64,000 nt of DNA from Betaproteobacteria bacterium (GCA_020621865.1 JAHRYW010000001.1:150071-214070), one strand, 5' to 3'. Positions 1 through 11,956 are shown, counted from the stretch's first letter. Notes: a model not told the origin generated them from the sequence alone. A program made the numbers and translations.

Positions 1-101
1 TTGGCTTTGCCCGGCTCCAGCCAGTCCGCGCCGGCGACACCGGGCAACATGGCCAACGCCAGGCAAACTCCTCGGTAAAAGCGGTAAGGCAGCACGTCCA
101 T
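1..101 (-). CDS. Partial secreted protein, N-terminal end only
   Basis: An open frame enters from the left edge and starts at an ATG whose first base is 101. The first 33 residues look like a signal peptide: a basic start (YRFYR), a hydrophobic core (CLALAMLPG) and a small-residue cleavage site (VAGA), followed by DWLEPGK. GGGGA lies a short distance upstream as a possible ribosome-binding site. The rest of the gene is outside the window, so no family can be named. The call rests only on an open frame and the signal-peptide look. Confidence 0.4.
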   Translation of the reverse strand, partial: MDVLPYRFYRGVCLALAMLPGVAGADWLEPGKA

Positions 102-171
102 CAAATCATCCCCAGGCTGGAAATCAGTCGGCCAATCGGCTGGCCAGCGGCAGCCGGCATTGTAGAGTCCA

Positions 172-200
172 AATGCTACGGTCAAAGGCAAAAAAGCCGG
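172..200 (+). repeat. USS-like motif, copy 1
   Basis: A 12-bp core (AATGCTACGGTC, 172-183) is followed by an A tract 7-12 bases after the core and a second A/T tract 18-23 bases after it. The same layout recurs at 53980, 59601 and 61192. This copy lies between the partial gene at the left edge and the small gene at 299. Confidence 0.75.
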
Positions 201-298
201 AAAATTGAAATTCCGCCGACCGTGCTGCGGTGGCTCTCCCCGGCAGCCCGATTTTCAGCGCTACAATGAAGCGACCAACCCAGCAGGAGAGGTGCTTC

Positions 299-538
299 AT
301 GAACACGCTGACGCTTCATCAAGCCGCGCAGACACTGGCTTGTGCAAAAGACAAGGTGCATGCGACCGAAATCGAACTGGCCCACGCCATAGAACATGGC
401 GATCTGCATGCCAACGTCAAACGTTGGGCGACCGAACAGTGGGAAGGCCAACAACTGCCAGGCAACATCAACCGCCTGGAAACCCTGATCGATCGCAGCG
501 AACTGGATGCCTGGCAACAGCGGCGAGCCAAAAGCTGA
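299..538 (+). CDS. Hypothetical protein, 79 aa
   Basis: A small soluble protein, mostly helical by composition, with no signal peptide or membrane segment. It begins MNTLTLHQAAQTLA and ends QQRRAKS. An upstream in-frame ATG at 230 exists, but the start at 299 is chosen because a strong ribosome-binding site (AGGAGAGG) sits 6 bases before it. I do not recognise the family. It is convergent with the thioredoxin-like gene downstream. Confidence 0.6.
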   Translation: MNTLTLHQAAQTLACAKDKVHATEIELAHAIEHGDLHANVKRWATEQWEGQQLPGNINRLETLIDRSELDAWQQRRAKS

Positions 539-570
539 TTTCTCGCCCTTTGACGGATTGATCGATCCGA

Positions 571-900
571 TCAGGCAGCCGCCAGCCGCGCCAGCGCTGC
601 GGCAATCTCCGCTTCCGTCGTCGGCCGGACCAGGCGTTCAAGTTCCTGGCCATCCTTGATCAGCAGCAAACTCGGCCACAACTTGATGCGGAATGAACGC
701 CCCAGACGGCGTCCCGGTCCGTCTTCGACCTTCAGGTGGCGCAGGGCCGGATAATCCTGCAGCGCCCGTTCGAGCAGCGGCTGGGCAAGCTGGCAATGAG
801 GACACCAGTCCACGCCGAATTCAAGCAAGAGCAGACCTTGCTGGGCGTCGATTTCCGCCCTCTCCGGCGCATCGACGACAAAAGTTGCGGTGTAAGCCAT
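571..900 (-). CDS. Thioredoxin-family protein
   Basis: A 109-residue single-domain thioredoxin fold protein with the active-site motif WCPHC (about residues 32-36) after the usual beta strand LLLLEFGVDW, and the cis-proline region LWPSLLLIKDG. It lacks a signal peptide, so a cytoplasmic disulfide-exchange role is likely. CPHC resembles the DsbA-type active site more than the CGPC of classical thioredoxin, so substrate and direction of exchange are uncertain. It lies 26 bp downstream of the TauE/SafE gene on the same strand and may share its transcript. Confidence 0.85.
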   Translation of the reverse strand: MAYTATFVVDAPERAEIDAQQGLLLLEFGVDWCPHCQLAQPLLERALQDYPALRHLKVEDGPGRRLGRSFRIKLWPSLLLIKDGQELERLVRPTTEAEIAAALARLAAA

Positions 901-926
901 AGGTTTTTTCTCCAGATTCGCCCGTT

Positions 927-1769
927 TTACCAGAGCCGGATCGTATCCCAGGCAAATTTGACGATCAGCACACCAACCATGATCAGGAAAACCTGGCGGA
1001 TAAAGCCGCTGCCATGCTTCAGGGCCAGCCGCGTGCCGACCATCGATCCGCTGACATTGGCCAGCGCCATTCCCGCCGCCAGCACCGGCAGCAGGTAGCC
1101 ATGGGGGACGAAATAGGCGAGGGCAGCCAGATTGGTAGCCACATTGACGACCTTGGCACTGGCCGAGGCATGCAGGAAATCGAAACCGAAGAAGCGGACG
1201 AACAGGAAAATCAGGAAACTGCCGGTTCCCGGTCCGAAAAAACCGTCGTAGAAGCCGATTGCCCCGCCAAGCAAGGTCGCATAGAGCAGTTCGCGATGAC
1301 CGCTGTGCGCTGGGGCGTGCTGACCGCCAAAATCCTTGCGGCGCAGCGTGTAGACCGCGGCAAAAATCAGCAACAGCAAGATCAGCGGCCGGACGGCATC
1401 TCTAGGCAACCAGGCCACGGTGGCCGCGCCGACATATGAAAACGCAAAGGCAGTCAGGGCAGCCGGCAGAATCGTTCGCCATGGCATGACGACATGCCGC
1501 GCGTAGCGCCAGGCTGCATTACTGGTACCAACCACGCTGGCGCATTTGTTGGTGCCAAACAGGCTGGCCGGGGATTCCGCGGGATAGGCAAGAAACAAAG
1601 CCGGGATCTGGATCAAACCACCACCACCGACTACTGCATCGATCCCGCCAGCAATAAAAGCAGCTAGCAGCAGAACCAGCAATTCATGGGTGATCGAATC
1701 CAAAAACAGTCTTTCAGAAGTGGGGAAGGTTTGGTTTACGGTTTTATATAAGAAGTATATGTAAACCAA
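927..1769 (-). CDS. TauE/SafE-family sulfite/anion exporter
   Basis: A 280-residue inner-membrane protein with several hydrophobic segments and the family's N-terminal glycine-rich signature (AAFIAGGIDAVVGGGG) and GFYDGFFGPGTGSF in the middle. The family (formerly DUF81) exports small sulfur-containing anions such as sulfite or sulfoacetate; the substrate here cannot be told. The first 23 residues before LDSITHELL are unlike the family, so translation may really begin at the in-frame TTG near 1702. It faces the AT-rich, DnaA-box-containing gap upstream. Confidence 0.85.
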   Translation of the reverse strand: MVYIYFLYKTVNQTFPTSERLFLDSITHELLVLLLAAFIAGGIDAVVGGGGLIQIPALFLAYPAESPASLFGTNKCASVVGTSNAAWRYARHVVMPWRTILPAALTAFAFSYVGAATVAWLPRDAVRPLILLLLIFAAVYTLRRKDFGGQHAPAHSGHRELLYATLLGGAIGFYDGFFGPGTGSFLIFLFVRFFGFDFLHASASAKVVNVATNLAALAYFVPHGYLLPVLAAGMALANVSGSMVGTRLALKHGSGFIRQVFLIMVGVLIVKFAWDTIRLW

Positions 1770-2111
1770 CTACTGAGAATATATCAGCAACAACTCTGTG
1801 GACAACTATATTTAATTTATAAAAATCATGACTTTAAAGACGAATTTCCGGGTCGTGTAACCCACTGCTCAGCCTGTGGATGGAATGTGCACAAATTTTT
1901 GGTTAACGCATATATACAGGATCACCCACAAACTGCTGACAACTTGCCCACAGCTTTATCAGACCAAGGTTTTTTACGACGCAGGGATCAAGAATCCAGC
2001 ACCCGAAATCTGTTATTCATAGGCCGGATGGCACCAAAAGCATAAATGCCAGTCTAATTTTGCAAGCAGTCGGAGTTTCTTCGGCAGGTGAACAAGGTAC
2101 AAGGTACCTCA
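1770..2111. other. AT-rich intergenic region with DnaA-box-like sites (candidate oriC)
   Basis: Five 9-mers close to the DnaA box consensus TTATCCACA lie within 156 bp: 1797-1805 (reverse, TTGTCCACA), 1875-1883 (reverse, CCATCCACA), 1886-1894 (reverse, TTGTGCACA), 1922-1930 (TCACCCACA) and 1944-1952 (TTGCCCACA). None is a perfect box. An A/T-rich stretch at about 1806-1840 could be an unwinding element. The gap separates a leftward gene from a rightward one, close to mnmE-dnaA. Perfect boxes occur nearer dnaA (6530 and 8242), so the true origin could be any of the three clusters. Confidence 0.45.
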
Positions 2112-2675
2112 ATGAAAACAACGATAACCGTGTGTGTCGCAGTCATCCTCAGCGGATGCGCGGCATTGCTTCCGGGAGGACGGCAGGAGACAGTCGCGCC
2201 GTGGAATTCATTTGAAGAAGCCAAGGCTTCGTATGACCGGATCGAGCCGTATGTGACCAAGCTGAGTGATTTGCACGAGCTTGGCTACGATCCAAAGCAA
2301 ACCCCCAATGTCGCCATTCTTAATTATTCGCAGGTGGTCAAAACAGCAGTCCCGCAGGCGAGTTTTTCCATCGACGACCAGCCACAGGGCATACGCGACT
2401 GCATTCGTGCCGAGAACCGGTGCATTGGCTATTCACTTGAACAGAGCCAGATCAAGCGCAAGCGGGTCGGCAACTTCTTCCTGGATTTTCTCAACTTTGA
2501 TCGTGAGACGCTGATTACCGGCTGGCGCTTTAGCGCTCTGGTCGTAGTTATCGACGGTACGGTGGTCTACAAGCAGTGGAGCGGACAGCCGATGGTCAGG
2601 CAGGTAGACCGCAACCGGAATCCGCTCGGGCCGTTCCAGAGCGCCGGTGATGCCAAGAATGTCCTGTCGATGTGA
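2112..2675 (+). CDS. Putative lipoprotein, 187 aa
   Basis: The protein starts MKTTITVCVAVILSGC, a type II signal peptide with lipobox LSGC (Cys 16), so it should be exported and lipidated. The mature part has no transmembrane segment and no motif I recognise. The start at 2112 is preferred over the upstream ATG at 2088 because it places the signal peptide at the N-terminus. It ends 6 bp before the stop of mnmE, which converges on it. Function unknown. Confidence 0.75.
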   Translation: MKTTITVCVAVILSGCAALLPGGRQETVAPWNSFEEAKASYDRIEPYVTKLSDLHELGYDPKQTPNVAILNYSQVVKTAVPQASFSIDDQPQGIRDCIRAENRCIGYSLEQSQIKRKRVGNFFLDFLNFDRETLITGWRFSALVVVIDGTVVYKQWSGQPMVRQVDRNRNPLGPFQSAGDAKNVLSM

Positions 2676-2681
2676 GCCGGC

Positions 2682-4040
2682 TTACTTGCCAATGCAGAAG
2701 CGGCTGAAAATAACGCCGAGCAGGTCGTCCGCCGTGAATTCGCCGGTGATCTGACCAAGCGACTGCTGGGCCAGGCGTAGCTCCTCGGCAAACAGTTCGA
2801 GGGCGGGCAGGCGGCCTTCGACGAGCTGGCGAGCCGCCGCTACGTGTTCCTGGGCATCGGCCAGGGCGCGCAGGTGACGTTCGCGGGCAATGAAGACGTC
2901 CTCGGCCTGATGCCAGCCGGCAATGCACAGCAGCTCCTGGCGCAGCAGACCAATGCCCTGGTTGGCCTTGGCCGACAGTGAGATGGCGATGCCATCGGCT
3001 TCCTGATGGCGCTCGGGCGCGCGGCCGGCCAAATCGATCTTGTTGTAGACGGTGATCCGCTGCAGGCGCTCGGGCAGGCGAGACAGGATGTCGCGATCGG
3101 CTTCGCCGACGCCGCTGCGCGCGTCGACCAGCAGCAGGACGACATCGGCCCGTTCGATTTCCTGCCAACTGCGGGCGATGCCGATTTTTTCGACTTCGTC
3201 ATCCGTTTCGCGCAGGCCGGCGGTGTCGATAATGTGCAGCGGAATGCCCTCGATCTGGATGGTCGAACGAAGGGCGTCGCGCGTCGTGCCGGCAATCGGC
3301 GTGACGATGGCCAGGTCGTCGCCGGCCAGGCGGTTCAACAGTGAGGATTTGCCGACATTGGGCTGGCCGGCCAGCACGACGTGCAAGCCGGACTGCAGCA
3401 GCTTGCCCTGACCGGCGCGGTCGAAGATTTCAGCCAGCTTGAGTTGCAGGCGTTCCAGCCGGCCGAAGGCGTTGGCGGCCTGCAGGAAGTCGATGTCTTC
3501 TTCCGGAAAATCCAGTGTCGCCTCGACCAGCATGCGCAGGTTGATCAATTCTTCATTCAGTTCGCCGATTGCCCGCGAGAATTCGCCCTGCAAAGAGCGT
3601 ACGGCTGAACGGGCGGCGCTGGCCGTGCTGGCATCGATCAGGTCGGCCACCGCTTCGGCCTGCGCCAGGTCCATCTTGCCGTTGAGGAAGGCGCGCCGGC
3701 TGAATTCGCCGGGTTCGGCCAGCCGGGCCCCGAGATCGAGACAGCGGGCGAGCAGCATCTGCATGACCACCGGACCGCCGTGGCCCTGCAGTTCAAGCAC
3801 GTCCTCGCCGGTGAAGGAATGCGGATTCGGGAAGAAAAGCAGAATGCCGCTATCGAGCGTCACACTGTTGGCGTCCTTGAAGTCGGCCAGCGTGGCGTAG
3901 CGCGGCTTGGGCGTCTTGCCAGTCAGTGCAAAAGCAAAGGGCAGCAAATTGCTGCCCGAGATGCGGATGACGCCGACACCACCACGGCCGGGGGCCGTGG
4001 CGATGGCAGCGATGGTGTCTGCGGTCTTTACAACATTCAC
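2682..4040 (-). CDS. mnmE: tRNA modification GTPase MnmE
   Basis: A 452-residue full-length MnmE. With MnmG it builds the carboxymethylaminomethyl group on wobble U34 of certain tRNAs. Visible are the N-terminal folate-binding domain ([22 protein letters not shown]), the G domain with P-loop GQPNVGKSS, switch DTAG and specificity motif NKID, and the C-terminal CIGK whose cysteine belongs to the active site. It starts 3 bp after yidC ends and is the last gene of the leftward rpmH-rnpA-yidD-yidC-mnmE cluster typical of origin regions. Confidence 0.98.
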   Translation of the reverse strand: MNVVKTADTIAAIATAPGRGGVGVIRISGSNLLPFAFALTGKTPKPRYATLADFKDANSVTLDSGILLFFPNPHSFTGEDVLELQGHGGPVVMQMLLARCLDLGARLAEPGEFSRRAFLNGKMDLAQAEAVADLIDASTASAARSAVRSLQGEFSRAIGELNEELINLRMLVEATLDFPEEDIDFLQAANAFGRLERLQLKLAEIFDRAGQGKLLQSGLHVVLAGQPNVGKSSLLNRLAGDDLAIVTPIAGTTRDALRSTIQIEGIPLHIIDTAGLRETDDEVEKIGIARSWQEIERADVVLLLVDARSGVGEADRDILSRLPERLQRITVYNKIDLAGRAPERHQEADGIAISLSAKANQGIGLLRQELLCIAGWHQAEDVFIARERHLRALADAQEHVAAARQLVEGRLPALELFAEELRLAQQSLGQITGEFTADDLLGVIFSRFCIGK

Positions 4041-4043
4041 ACC

Positions 4044-5690
4044 TTAGGCTTTCGCGTCGTTGGCAGCCTTGCCGCCGGCGTCGATCATCCGCGTGATGTG
4101 CCACTGCTGGGCAATCGACAGCACGTTATTGACCACCCAGTAGAGGACCAGACCAGCCGGGAACCAGAAGAACATGAAGCCGAAGATCAGCGGCATCATC
4201 ATCATGACCTTGGCCTGGATCGGGTCCGGCGGCGTCGGGTTCAACTTTGTCTGGACGAACATCGAGACCATCATGATGACAGGCAGGATGTAGAACGGGT
4301 CGGCCGAAGCGAGGTCCTTGATCCACAGGATCCACGGTGCGCCGCGCATTTCGACGGCGCCGAGCAGCACCCAGTAGAGGGCGATGAAGACCGGAATCTG
4401 GACCAGGATGGGCAGGCAGCCGCCGAGCGGATTGACCTTCTCGGTCTGGTACAGTTTCATCATTTCCTGGTTCAGGCGCTGCTTGTCGTCGCCGAAGCGC
4501 TCCTTCAACTGCATCAGGCGCGGCGTCAGCACCTTCATCTTGGCCATCGACTTGTAGGAAGCTGCCGATAGCGGGAAGAAGACGGCCTTGATCATGATGG
4601 TCAGGACGACGATGGCCCAGCCCCAGTTGCCGACCAGCTTGTGGATCGCTTCAAGGGCCCAGAAGATCGGTGCGGCCACGACAGTCAGCCAGCCGTAGTC
4701 GACGACCAGATCGAGGCCCGGGGCAACCTGTTTCAGATTCGATTGCAGTTGCGGACCGGCGTACAGGCTGATCGACGTTTCACCCTTGGTTCCCGGCGCA
4801 ATTTCGGCAACCGGCACAATGACGCCAGCCTGATAGAGATTGCTGCCATCCAGCTTGCGCATGTAGAACTCGCGCTGGGTCTTTTCCTTCGGGACCCAGG
4901 CCGCGACGAAATAATGCTGGACCATGGCCAGCCAGCCATTGTCGGCGGTCTTGGTGAACTTTGCCTTGTTGTCGGCGATATGGCCGAAATCAACCTTCTG
5001 GTACTTTTCGGCTTCGGTATACACGGCCGGACCGGTAAAGGTCGATACCATGGCCGATTCGCCGGCCGGTGCCGCATCGTCGCGCTGCAGCTGGTAGTAG
5101 GCGTGGGGCGCGATCGCCTTGTCGCCGGTGTTGGCGACTTCCCAGGCGACGTCGATCAGATAGGAGCCGCGCTTGAAGGTCAGGGTCTTGGCAACCTTGA
5201 TGCCATTCTGATCGGCTGATTCCAGACGTACCTTCAACTCGCCGGCACCATCGGCCAGCGCGGTTTCTTTGCCAACCCGCTTGAACAGCGTACGGTGGGT
5301 CGGCAGACCGTCGCCGATCAGGCCGGATTGGGCCATGTACTGATGCTTGGCGTCGAAAAGGACGAAAGTTTTCTTGCTGTCGTCGTGATCGGCGTAGTTG
5401 AGCAGTTCGAGATCGACCAGATCGCCACCCTGGGTGGAGATGGTTGCCTTCAGCAGATCGGTGGTGATCGTAAAGGTTTCGGCGGTCGAGGCAGCAACCG
5501 TCGCCGGCGGCGTACCCGGCGCGACCTTGCCTTGCAGCGCGGCAGACGGCGTCGGCGTACCGCCGGCGGCAGGCGCGGTGGCGACGGCATCGGCAGCCGG
5601 CTTCGGCTGGTTGTACTTCTGCCAGTTTTCCCACAGCATGAAGCTGGAGAACGTGAAGATCAAAACCAGTATCAGGCGTCGAGTATCCAT
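4044..5690 (-). CDS. yidC: Membrane protein insertase YidC
   Basis: A 548-residue Gram-negative YidC: an N-terminal membrane anchor (RLILVLIFTFSSFMLW), a large periplasmic domain, then the conserved membrane core from about residue 345 (LVGNWGWAIVVLTIMIKAVFFPL) with the cytoplasmic hairpin and later segments. It inserts proteins into the inner membrane, alone or with SecYEG. The periplasmic N-terminal part carries a Pro/Ala-rich linker after the anchor, which is common. It lies between yidD and mnmE on the same strand. Confidence 0.98.
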   Translation of the reverse strand: MDTRRLILVLIFTFSSFMLWENWQKYNQPKPAADAVATAPAAGGTPTPSAALQGKVAPGTPPATVAASTAETFTITTDLLKATISTQGGDLVDLELLNYADHDDSKKTFVLFDAKHQYMAQSGLIGDGLPTHRTLFKRVGKETALADGAGELKVRLESADQNGIKVAKTLTFKRGSYLIDVAWEVANTGDKAIAPHAYYQLQRDDAAPAGESAMVSTFTGPAVYTEAEKYQKVDFGHIADNKAKFTKTADNGWLAMVQHYFVAAWVPKEKTQREFYMRKLDGSNLYQAGVIVPVAEIAPGTKGETSISLYAGPQLQSNLKQVAPGLDLVVDYGWLTVVAAPIFWALEAIHKLVGNWGWAIVVLTIMIKAVFFPLSAASYKSMAKMKVLTPRLMQLKERFGDDKQRLNQEMMKLYQTEKVNPLGGCLPILVQIPVFIALYWVLLGAVEMRGAPWILWIKDLASADPFYILPVIMMVSMFVQTKLNPTPPDPIQAKVMMMMPLIFGFMFFWFPAGLVLYWVVNNVLSIAQQWHITRMIDAGGKAANDAKA

Positions 5691-5715
5691 AACAGCCTAC
5701 AAAAGAATTCTTGAG

Positions 5716-5925
5716 TCAGGGTACAGGATCATACCCGCCGGGATGCCAGGGGTGACAACGGCAGACGCGCTTGGCGCCCAGCCAGCCACCCCGCAAGGCA
5801 CCGTATTTTTGCACTGCTTCCACCGCGTATTCCGAGCAACTCGGAAAATAACGGCAGCGACGCCCCAACCAAGGGCTGATCGCATATTGATAGAAGCGAA
5901 CCAGCGCGATCAACAAGTATTTCAT
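5716..5925 (-). CDS. yidD: Membrane protein insertion efficiency factor YidD
   Basis: A 69-residue YidD (DUF37). The sequence from [12 protein letters not shown] through [11 protein letters not shown] to the Cys/His-rich [15 protein letters not shown] matches the whole family. It is thought to assist YidC-dependent insertion. Its start overlaps the end of rnpA by 4 bp, and yidC follows after 25 bp, so the genes are likely co-transcribed. Confidence 0.95.
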   Translation of the reverse strand: MKYLLIALVRFYQYAISPWLGRRCRYFPSCSEYAVEAVQKYGALRGGWLGAKRVCRCHPWHPGGYDPVP

Positions 5926-6293
5926 TGTCCATCCCGCTTGTTGCGCGGTCGTTGCAACTTTTCCAGCAGGGCGAGGAATTCGTCGGCCAGCAGCTTGCGA
6001 TCCAGCGGTGCCGGTTTGACGGCCAGCCTGACAACCAGATCGACGGCCGGCAATCCTGCCCGGCAGCGCCGGAACTGGTCGCGGACAATACGCTTGACCG
6101 TATTGCGATCGACTGCCCGCTTGAGCTGCTTCTTGCCAACGACCAAGCCCAACCGGGCCTCGGTATTGCCTGTCGGCCGTGGCTGATAGTGCAACATCAG
6201 CAACTTGCCGCGAATCGCCCTCCTGAAACCAAAAACGGATGAGAACTCATCCGTTTTTGTCAGGCGATAGCGTCTGGCGAAGCTTTGATTCAC
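5922..6293 (-). CDS. rnpA: Ribonuclease P protein component
   Basis: A 123-residue RnpA, the protein subunit that helps the RNase P RNA cut tRNA 5' leaders. The family signature is the basic RNR-like helix, here [18 protein letters not shown], after a start [19 protein letters not shown] at 6293 is chosen: it gives the usual length and avoids overlap with rpmH. The longest open frame would run to 6398, inside rpmH, and is not credible. Confidence 0.93.
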   Translation of the reverse strand: MNQSFARRYRLTKTDEFSSVFGFRRAIRGKLLMLHYQPRPTGNTEARLGLVVGKKQLKRAVDRNTVKRIVRDQFRRCRAGLPAVDLVVRLAVKPAPLDRKLLADEFLALLEKLQRPRNKRDGQ

Positions 6294-6309
6294 CTCGCCG
6301 GAATCCGGC

Positions 6310-6444
6310 TTAAACTGCCAGACGCTTGCGGCCCTTGGCGCGGCGAGCGGCGAGAACGGCACGGCCACCCTTGGTGCGCGAACGGACCAGGAAGCCATGG
6401 GTGCGCTTGCGGCGCACGACCGACGGTTGATACGTGCGTTTCAT
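6310..6444 (-). CDS. rpmH: 50S ribosomal protein L34
   Basis: A 44-residue, strongly basic protein beginning [18 protein letters not shown] and ending GRKRLAV, which is the L34 sequence throughout. It is a large-subunit protein. It is 16 bp upstream of rnpA, the usual arrangement next to dnaA, and is divergent from dnaA across a 234-bp gap. Confidence 0.98.
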   Translation of the reverse strand: MKRTYQPSVVRRKRTHGFLVRSRTKGGRAVLAARRAKGRKRLAV

Positions 6445-6678
6445 GTTGTAATCCCTTGATGTGCGAAGAAAAACGCGTGATTACACCCTGTTTGATGGTG
6501 TGTTGTCAAGATCAATTATTTTCCAAAGCTGTGGATAACTTCCCGTAGGGGGGGTAAAATCCTGCCTTTGCCGGCTACCGAACGGTCGCTGGAATATTAA
6601 AAAAATTGCATAAAATCATATATCTAATAACCGCCATCGACATCCACATCGAATGCGCGGGGAGGAGTGTTGTCGTCA
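6445..6678. promoter_or_regulatory. rpmH/dnaA divergent intergenic region with a perfect DnaA box
   Basis: The gap between the divergent rpmH and dnaA genes must hold both promoters. A perfect DnaA box (TTATCCACA, reverse strand) lies at 6530-6538, suitable for autoregulation of dnaA or as part of an origin. An A/T-rich stretch follows at about 6595-6630. Only one good box was seen here. Confidence 0.7.
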
Positions 6679-8079
6679 ATGGCCGGTTTCTGGGAATCCT
6701 GTTTGCAGCGCTTTGAGCAGGAACTGCCCGCACAGCAATTCAACACCTGGATCAAGCCGCTCCGGCTCGAAGGTGAATCCACGGCCCTGGAAGACGGCCT
6801 GCGCCTGATTGCGCCCAACAGCTTCATTCTGAAATGGGTGCGTGACCGTTATCTGACGCGCATCGAAGATTACAGCCGCAGTTTTTTCTCGGCGCCCGTC
6901 AACATTTCCCTGGTCATCGGCAGCGGCAAGGTAGCCGCTCCCCGGGTTCAGGCATCGACGTCCGAGCAGCCGAACGACAATGCATCGGTCAAATCGGCGA
7001 CGACCGCCGAGAAAAAGTCCGCCGCTCCGGAAAAGTCCCGCGGCAAGGGCAGCAATTACGAGAAGTCCCGGCTCTTTCCGTCTTTCACCTTCGACAACCT
7101 TGTCGTCGGCAAGGCCAATGACTTGGCCCGTGCCGCGGCCGTGCAGGTCGCCAACAATCCGGGCGGCGCCTATAACCCGCTATTCATTTATGGCGGTGCC
7201 GGCCTTGGCAAGACCCACTTGATCCACGCCATCGGTAACACCATCGTCGCCGAGAATCCGGAAAAGATCGTCCGCTACGTTCACGCCGAGGATTATTACT
7301 CCGACGTCGTCCGCGCCTATCAGCAGAAATCCTTCGACAGCTTCAAGCGGACCTATCGTTCGCTCGACGTGCTGCTGCTCGACGACGTGCAATTCTTCAA
7401 CGGCAAGAACCGTTCGCAGGAAGAGTTCTTCTTCCTGTTCAACGCACTGATCGAGGCGCGCAAGCAGATCATCATCACCTGCGATACCTATCCCAAGGAT
7501 ATCAACGGCCTCGACGACCGCCTGGTGACCCGTTTCGACTGGGGTCTGACCGTGCAGATCGAGCCGCCGGAACTGGAGATGCGCGTCGCCATCCTGAAGA
7601 AGAAGGCCGAGGCTGAAGGTATCCAGCTCGATGACGAAGTGGCTTTCTTCATTGCCAAGCACCTGCGCTCGAATGTTCGCGAACTGGAAGGTGCACTAAA
7701 GAAGGTGCTCGCCTATTCCTCTTTCCATGGTCGGGTGATCGCGCTCGATCTTGCCAAGGAGGCGCTGAAGGACCTCATTGGTTCGGCGCGCAACGTCGGC
7801 ATCGACAATATCCAGAAGACCGTCGCCGACTATTACAAGATCAAGGTTGCTGAATTCTTTTCCAAGAAGCGGACGCGCGCCATTGCCCGGCCGCGCCAGG
7901 TGGCGATGTGGCTATGTCGCGAAGTGACTTCGCACAGCTTCCCGGAAATCGGCGATGCTTTCGGCGGTCGCGACCACACCACGGTCATTCATGCGGTCAA
8001 AACGATCGATTCGCTGCGCACCAAGGAAAACGAGTTGAACCACGACCTGCATGTGTTATTGCAAGTATTGAAAGGATGA
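6679..8079 (+). CDS. dnaA: Chromosomal replication initiator DnaA
   Basis: A full-length DnaA of about 466 residues: domain I (FWESCLQRFEQELPAQQFNTWIKPL), a variable linker rich in Ser/Ala/Lys, the AAA+ domain with Walker A GGAGLGKTH and Walker B LLLDDVQFF, and domain IV with the DNA-binding signature GGRDHTTV near the C-terminus. It binds DnaA boxes and melts oriC. The ATG at 6679 is chosen, 11 bp after AGGAG; in-frame GTG 6667 and TTG 6670 are possible earlier starts. Confidence 0.97.
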   Translation: MAGFWESCLQRFEQELPAQQFNTWIKPLRLEGESTALEDGLRLIAPNSFILKWVRDRYLTRIEDYSRSFFSAPVNISLVIGSGKVAAPRVQASTSEQPNDNASVKSATTAEKKSAAPEKSRGKGSNYEKSRLFPSFTFDNLVVGKANDLARAAAVQVANNPGGAYNPLFIYGGAGLGKTHLIHAIGNTIVAENPEKIVRYVHAEDYYSDVVRAYQQKSFDSFKRTYRSLDVLLLDDVQFFNGKNRSQEEFFFLFNALIEARKQIIITCDTYPKDINGLDDRLVTRFDWGLTVQIEPPELEMRVAILKKKAEAEGIQLDDEVAFFIAKHLRSNVRELEGALKKVLAYSSFHGRVIALDLAKEALKDLIGSARNVGIDNIQKTVADYYKIKVAEFFSKKRTRAIARPRQVAMWLCREVTSHSFPEIGDAFGGRDHTTVIHAVKTIDSLRTKENELNHDLHVLLQVLKG

Positions 8080-8288
8080 GTCTGTCGATAAACCTGTGGA
8101 AAACCTGTTGGTCATTTGTGAGTTATCTGGTGAATCCCGCTTTGTGGGAAAATTGTCCGGATTTCATCCACAGTCAGGCCAGCTACTTTCGCAGATCGTA
8201 AACGACGATTCAATTCGCTGAAACAAAAGAGAAATTTTCGGTTATCCACAGAATTGTTCCCGATATAGTCGATAAAGGAATTTAATAT
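8080..8288. promoter_or_regulatory. dnaA-dnaN intergenic region with several DnaA boxes
   Basis: Four DnaA-box-like 9-mers: 8095-8103 (reverse, TTTTCCACA), 8143-8151 (reverse, TTTCCCACA), 8164-8172 (TCATCCACA) and 8242-8250 (TTATCCACA, perfect), in 156 bp of A/T-rich sequence. This matches the dnaA-dnaN origin position of many bacteria. The ribosome-binding site of dnaN is at its right end. Confidence 0.6.
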
Positions 8289-9395
8289 ATGGTTCTTATT
8301 AAAACCCAAAGAGACACGCTTCTGGCCCCGCTGCAGTCGGTGTCGGGAATTGTCGAGCGTCGCCACACGCTGCCCATTCTTTCCAATGTGTTGCTGGAGA
8401 AGAAAGGCGATCGCCTGACGCTGTTGGCCACCGACATCGAGATCCAGATCACAACCAGCACCGAATGTGCTGGTGGCGAGGGTGACGGCGCGGTAACGGT
8501 TGGCGCCCGCAAGATGCAGGAAATCCTGCGTTCGCTGCCGGATACTGCCGAAGTCAGCCTGGTGCTGGAAGACAAGCGCCTGCAGGTGCGGGCCGGCAAG
8601 AGCCGTTTTAGCCTGCAGACCCTGCCTGCCGACGATTTTCCGCGGATGACGGTTAGCGAAGGCGAAACCAAGCAATTCACGATTTCGCAGAAGGCCTTCC
8701 GCCAGCTGATCGGCAAGACCCAGTACTCAATGGCCGCCCAGGACGTGCGCTACTACCTGAACGGCCTGCTGTTGCTGGTTGAAGGCAAGGAACTGCGTGC
8801 CGTCGCCACCGACGGCCATCGTCTGGCCTACGCCAGTGTCGAGATCGACACCGACCTGCCGCGCCAGGAAATGATCCTGCCGCGCAAGACCGTGCTTGAA
8901 CTGAACCGCCTGCTGGTCGATACCGACGATCAGTTGCACATCACGCTGACCCCGAACCAGGTACGTTTCTCCTTCGGTTCCGTCGTGCTGGTCTCCAAGC
9001 TGATCGATGGCAAGTTCCCGGACTACGAGCGCGTCGTGCCGGCCACCCTGAAGAACCACATGAAGGTCGGTCGCCAGACGCTGATGCAGGCCATGCAGCG
9101 CGCCGCCATCCTGACCAACGAGAAATTCCGTGGCGTCCGCGTCGTGCTCGGCGACAACAGCCTGAAGCTGGTTGCCGCCAATGCCGAGCAGGAAGAAGCG
9201 CAGGAAGAAGTCGAAGTCGATTACGCCGGCGACGCCATCGATGTCGGCTTCAATGTCGGCTATCTGCTCGACGTGCTGAACAACATCCACGCCGATGAAA
9301 TCCAGTGGAGTTTCAACGACGCCAATTCCAGCGCCCTGATCACGCTGCCTGGCAACGACCGCTTCAAGTATGTCGTGATGCCGATGCGCATCTGA
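8289..9395 (+). CDS. dnaN: DNA polymerase III beta subunit (sliding clamp)
   Basis: A 368-residue clamp protein that encircles DNA and tethers polymerase III. The three clamp domains are recognisable from the start (LLAPLQSVSGIVERRHTLPILSNVLLE) to the conserved C-terminus (KYVVMPMRI). Length is normal for the family. Initiation at ATG 8289 follows AAAGGA. It lies between dnaA and gyrB in the standard order. Confidence 0.98.
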   Translation: MVLIKTQRDTLLAPLQSVSGIVERRHTLPILSNVLLEKKGDRLTLLATDIEIQITTSTECAGGEGDGAVTVGARKMQEILRSLPDTAEVSLVLEDKRLQVRAGKSRFSLQTLPADDFPRMTVSEGETKQFTISQKAFRQLIGKTQYSMAAQDVRYYLNGLLLLVEGKELRAVATDGHRLAYASVEIDTDLPRQEMILPRKTVLELNRLLVDTDDQLHITLTPNQVRFSFGSVVLVSKLIDGKFPDYERVVPATLKNHMKVGRQTLMQAMQRAAILTNEKFRGVRVVLGDNSLKLVAANAEQEEAQEEVEVDYAGDAIDVGFNVGYLLDVLNNIHADEIQWSFNDANSSALITLPGNDRFKYVVMPMRI

Positions 9396-9420
9396 TTTCC
9401 CGATTCAAGACCTGCAGTAA

Positions 9421-11946
<2,526 letters not shown>

Positions 11947-11951
11947 TCTGC

Positions 11952-11956
11952 TGTGT
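11952..11956. repeat. Target site duplication, left copy (TGTGT)
   Basis: The five bases TGTGT directly precede the TGT end of the transposon and are repeated at 35138-35142 directly after the ACA end. A 5-bp duplication is the Tn7-family hallmark. Confidence 0.92.
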
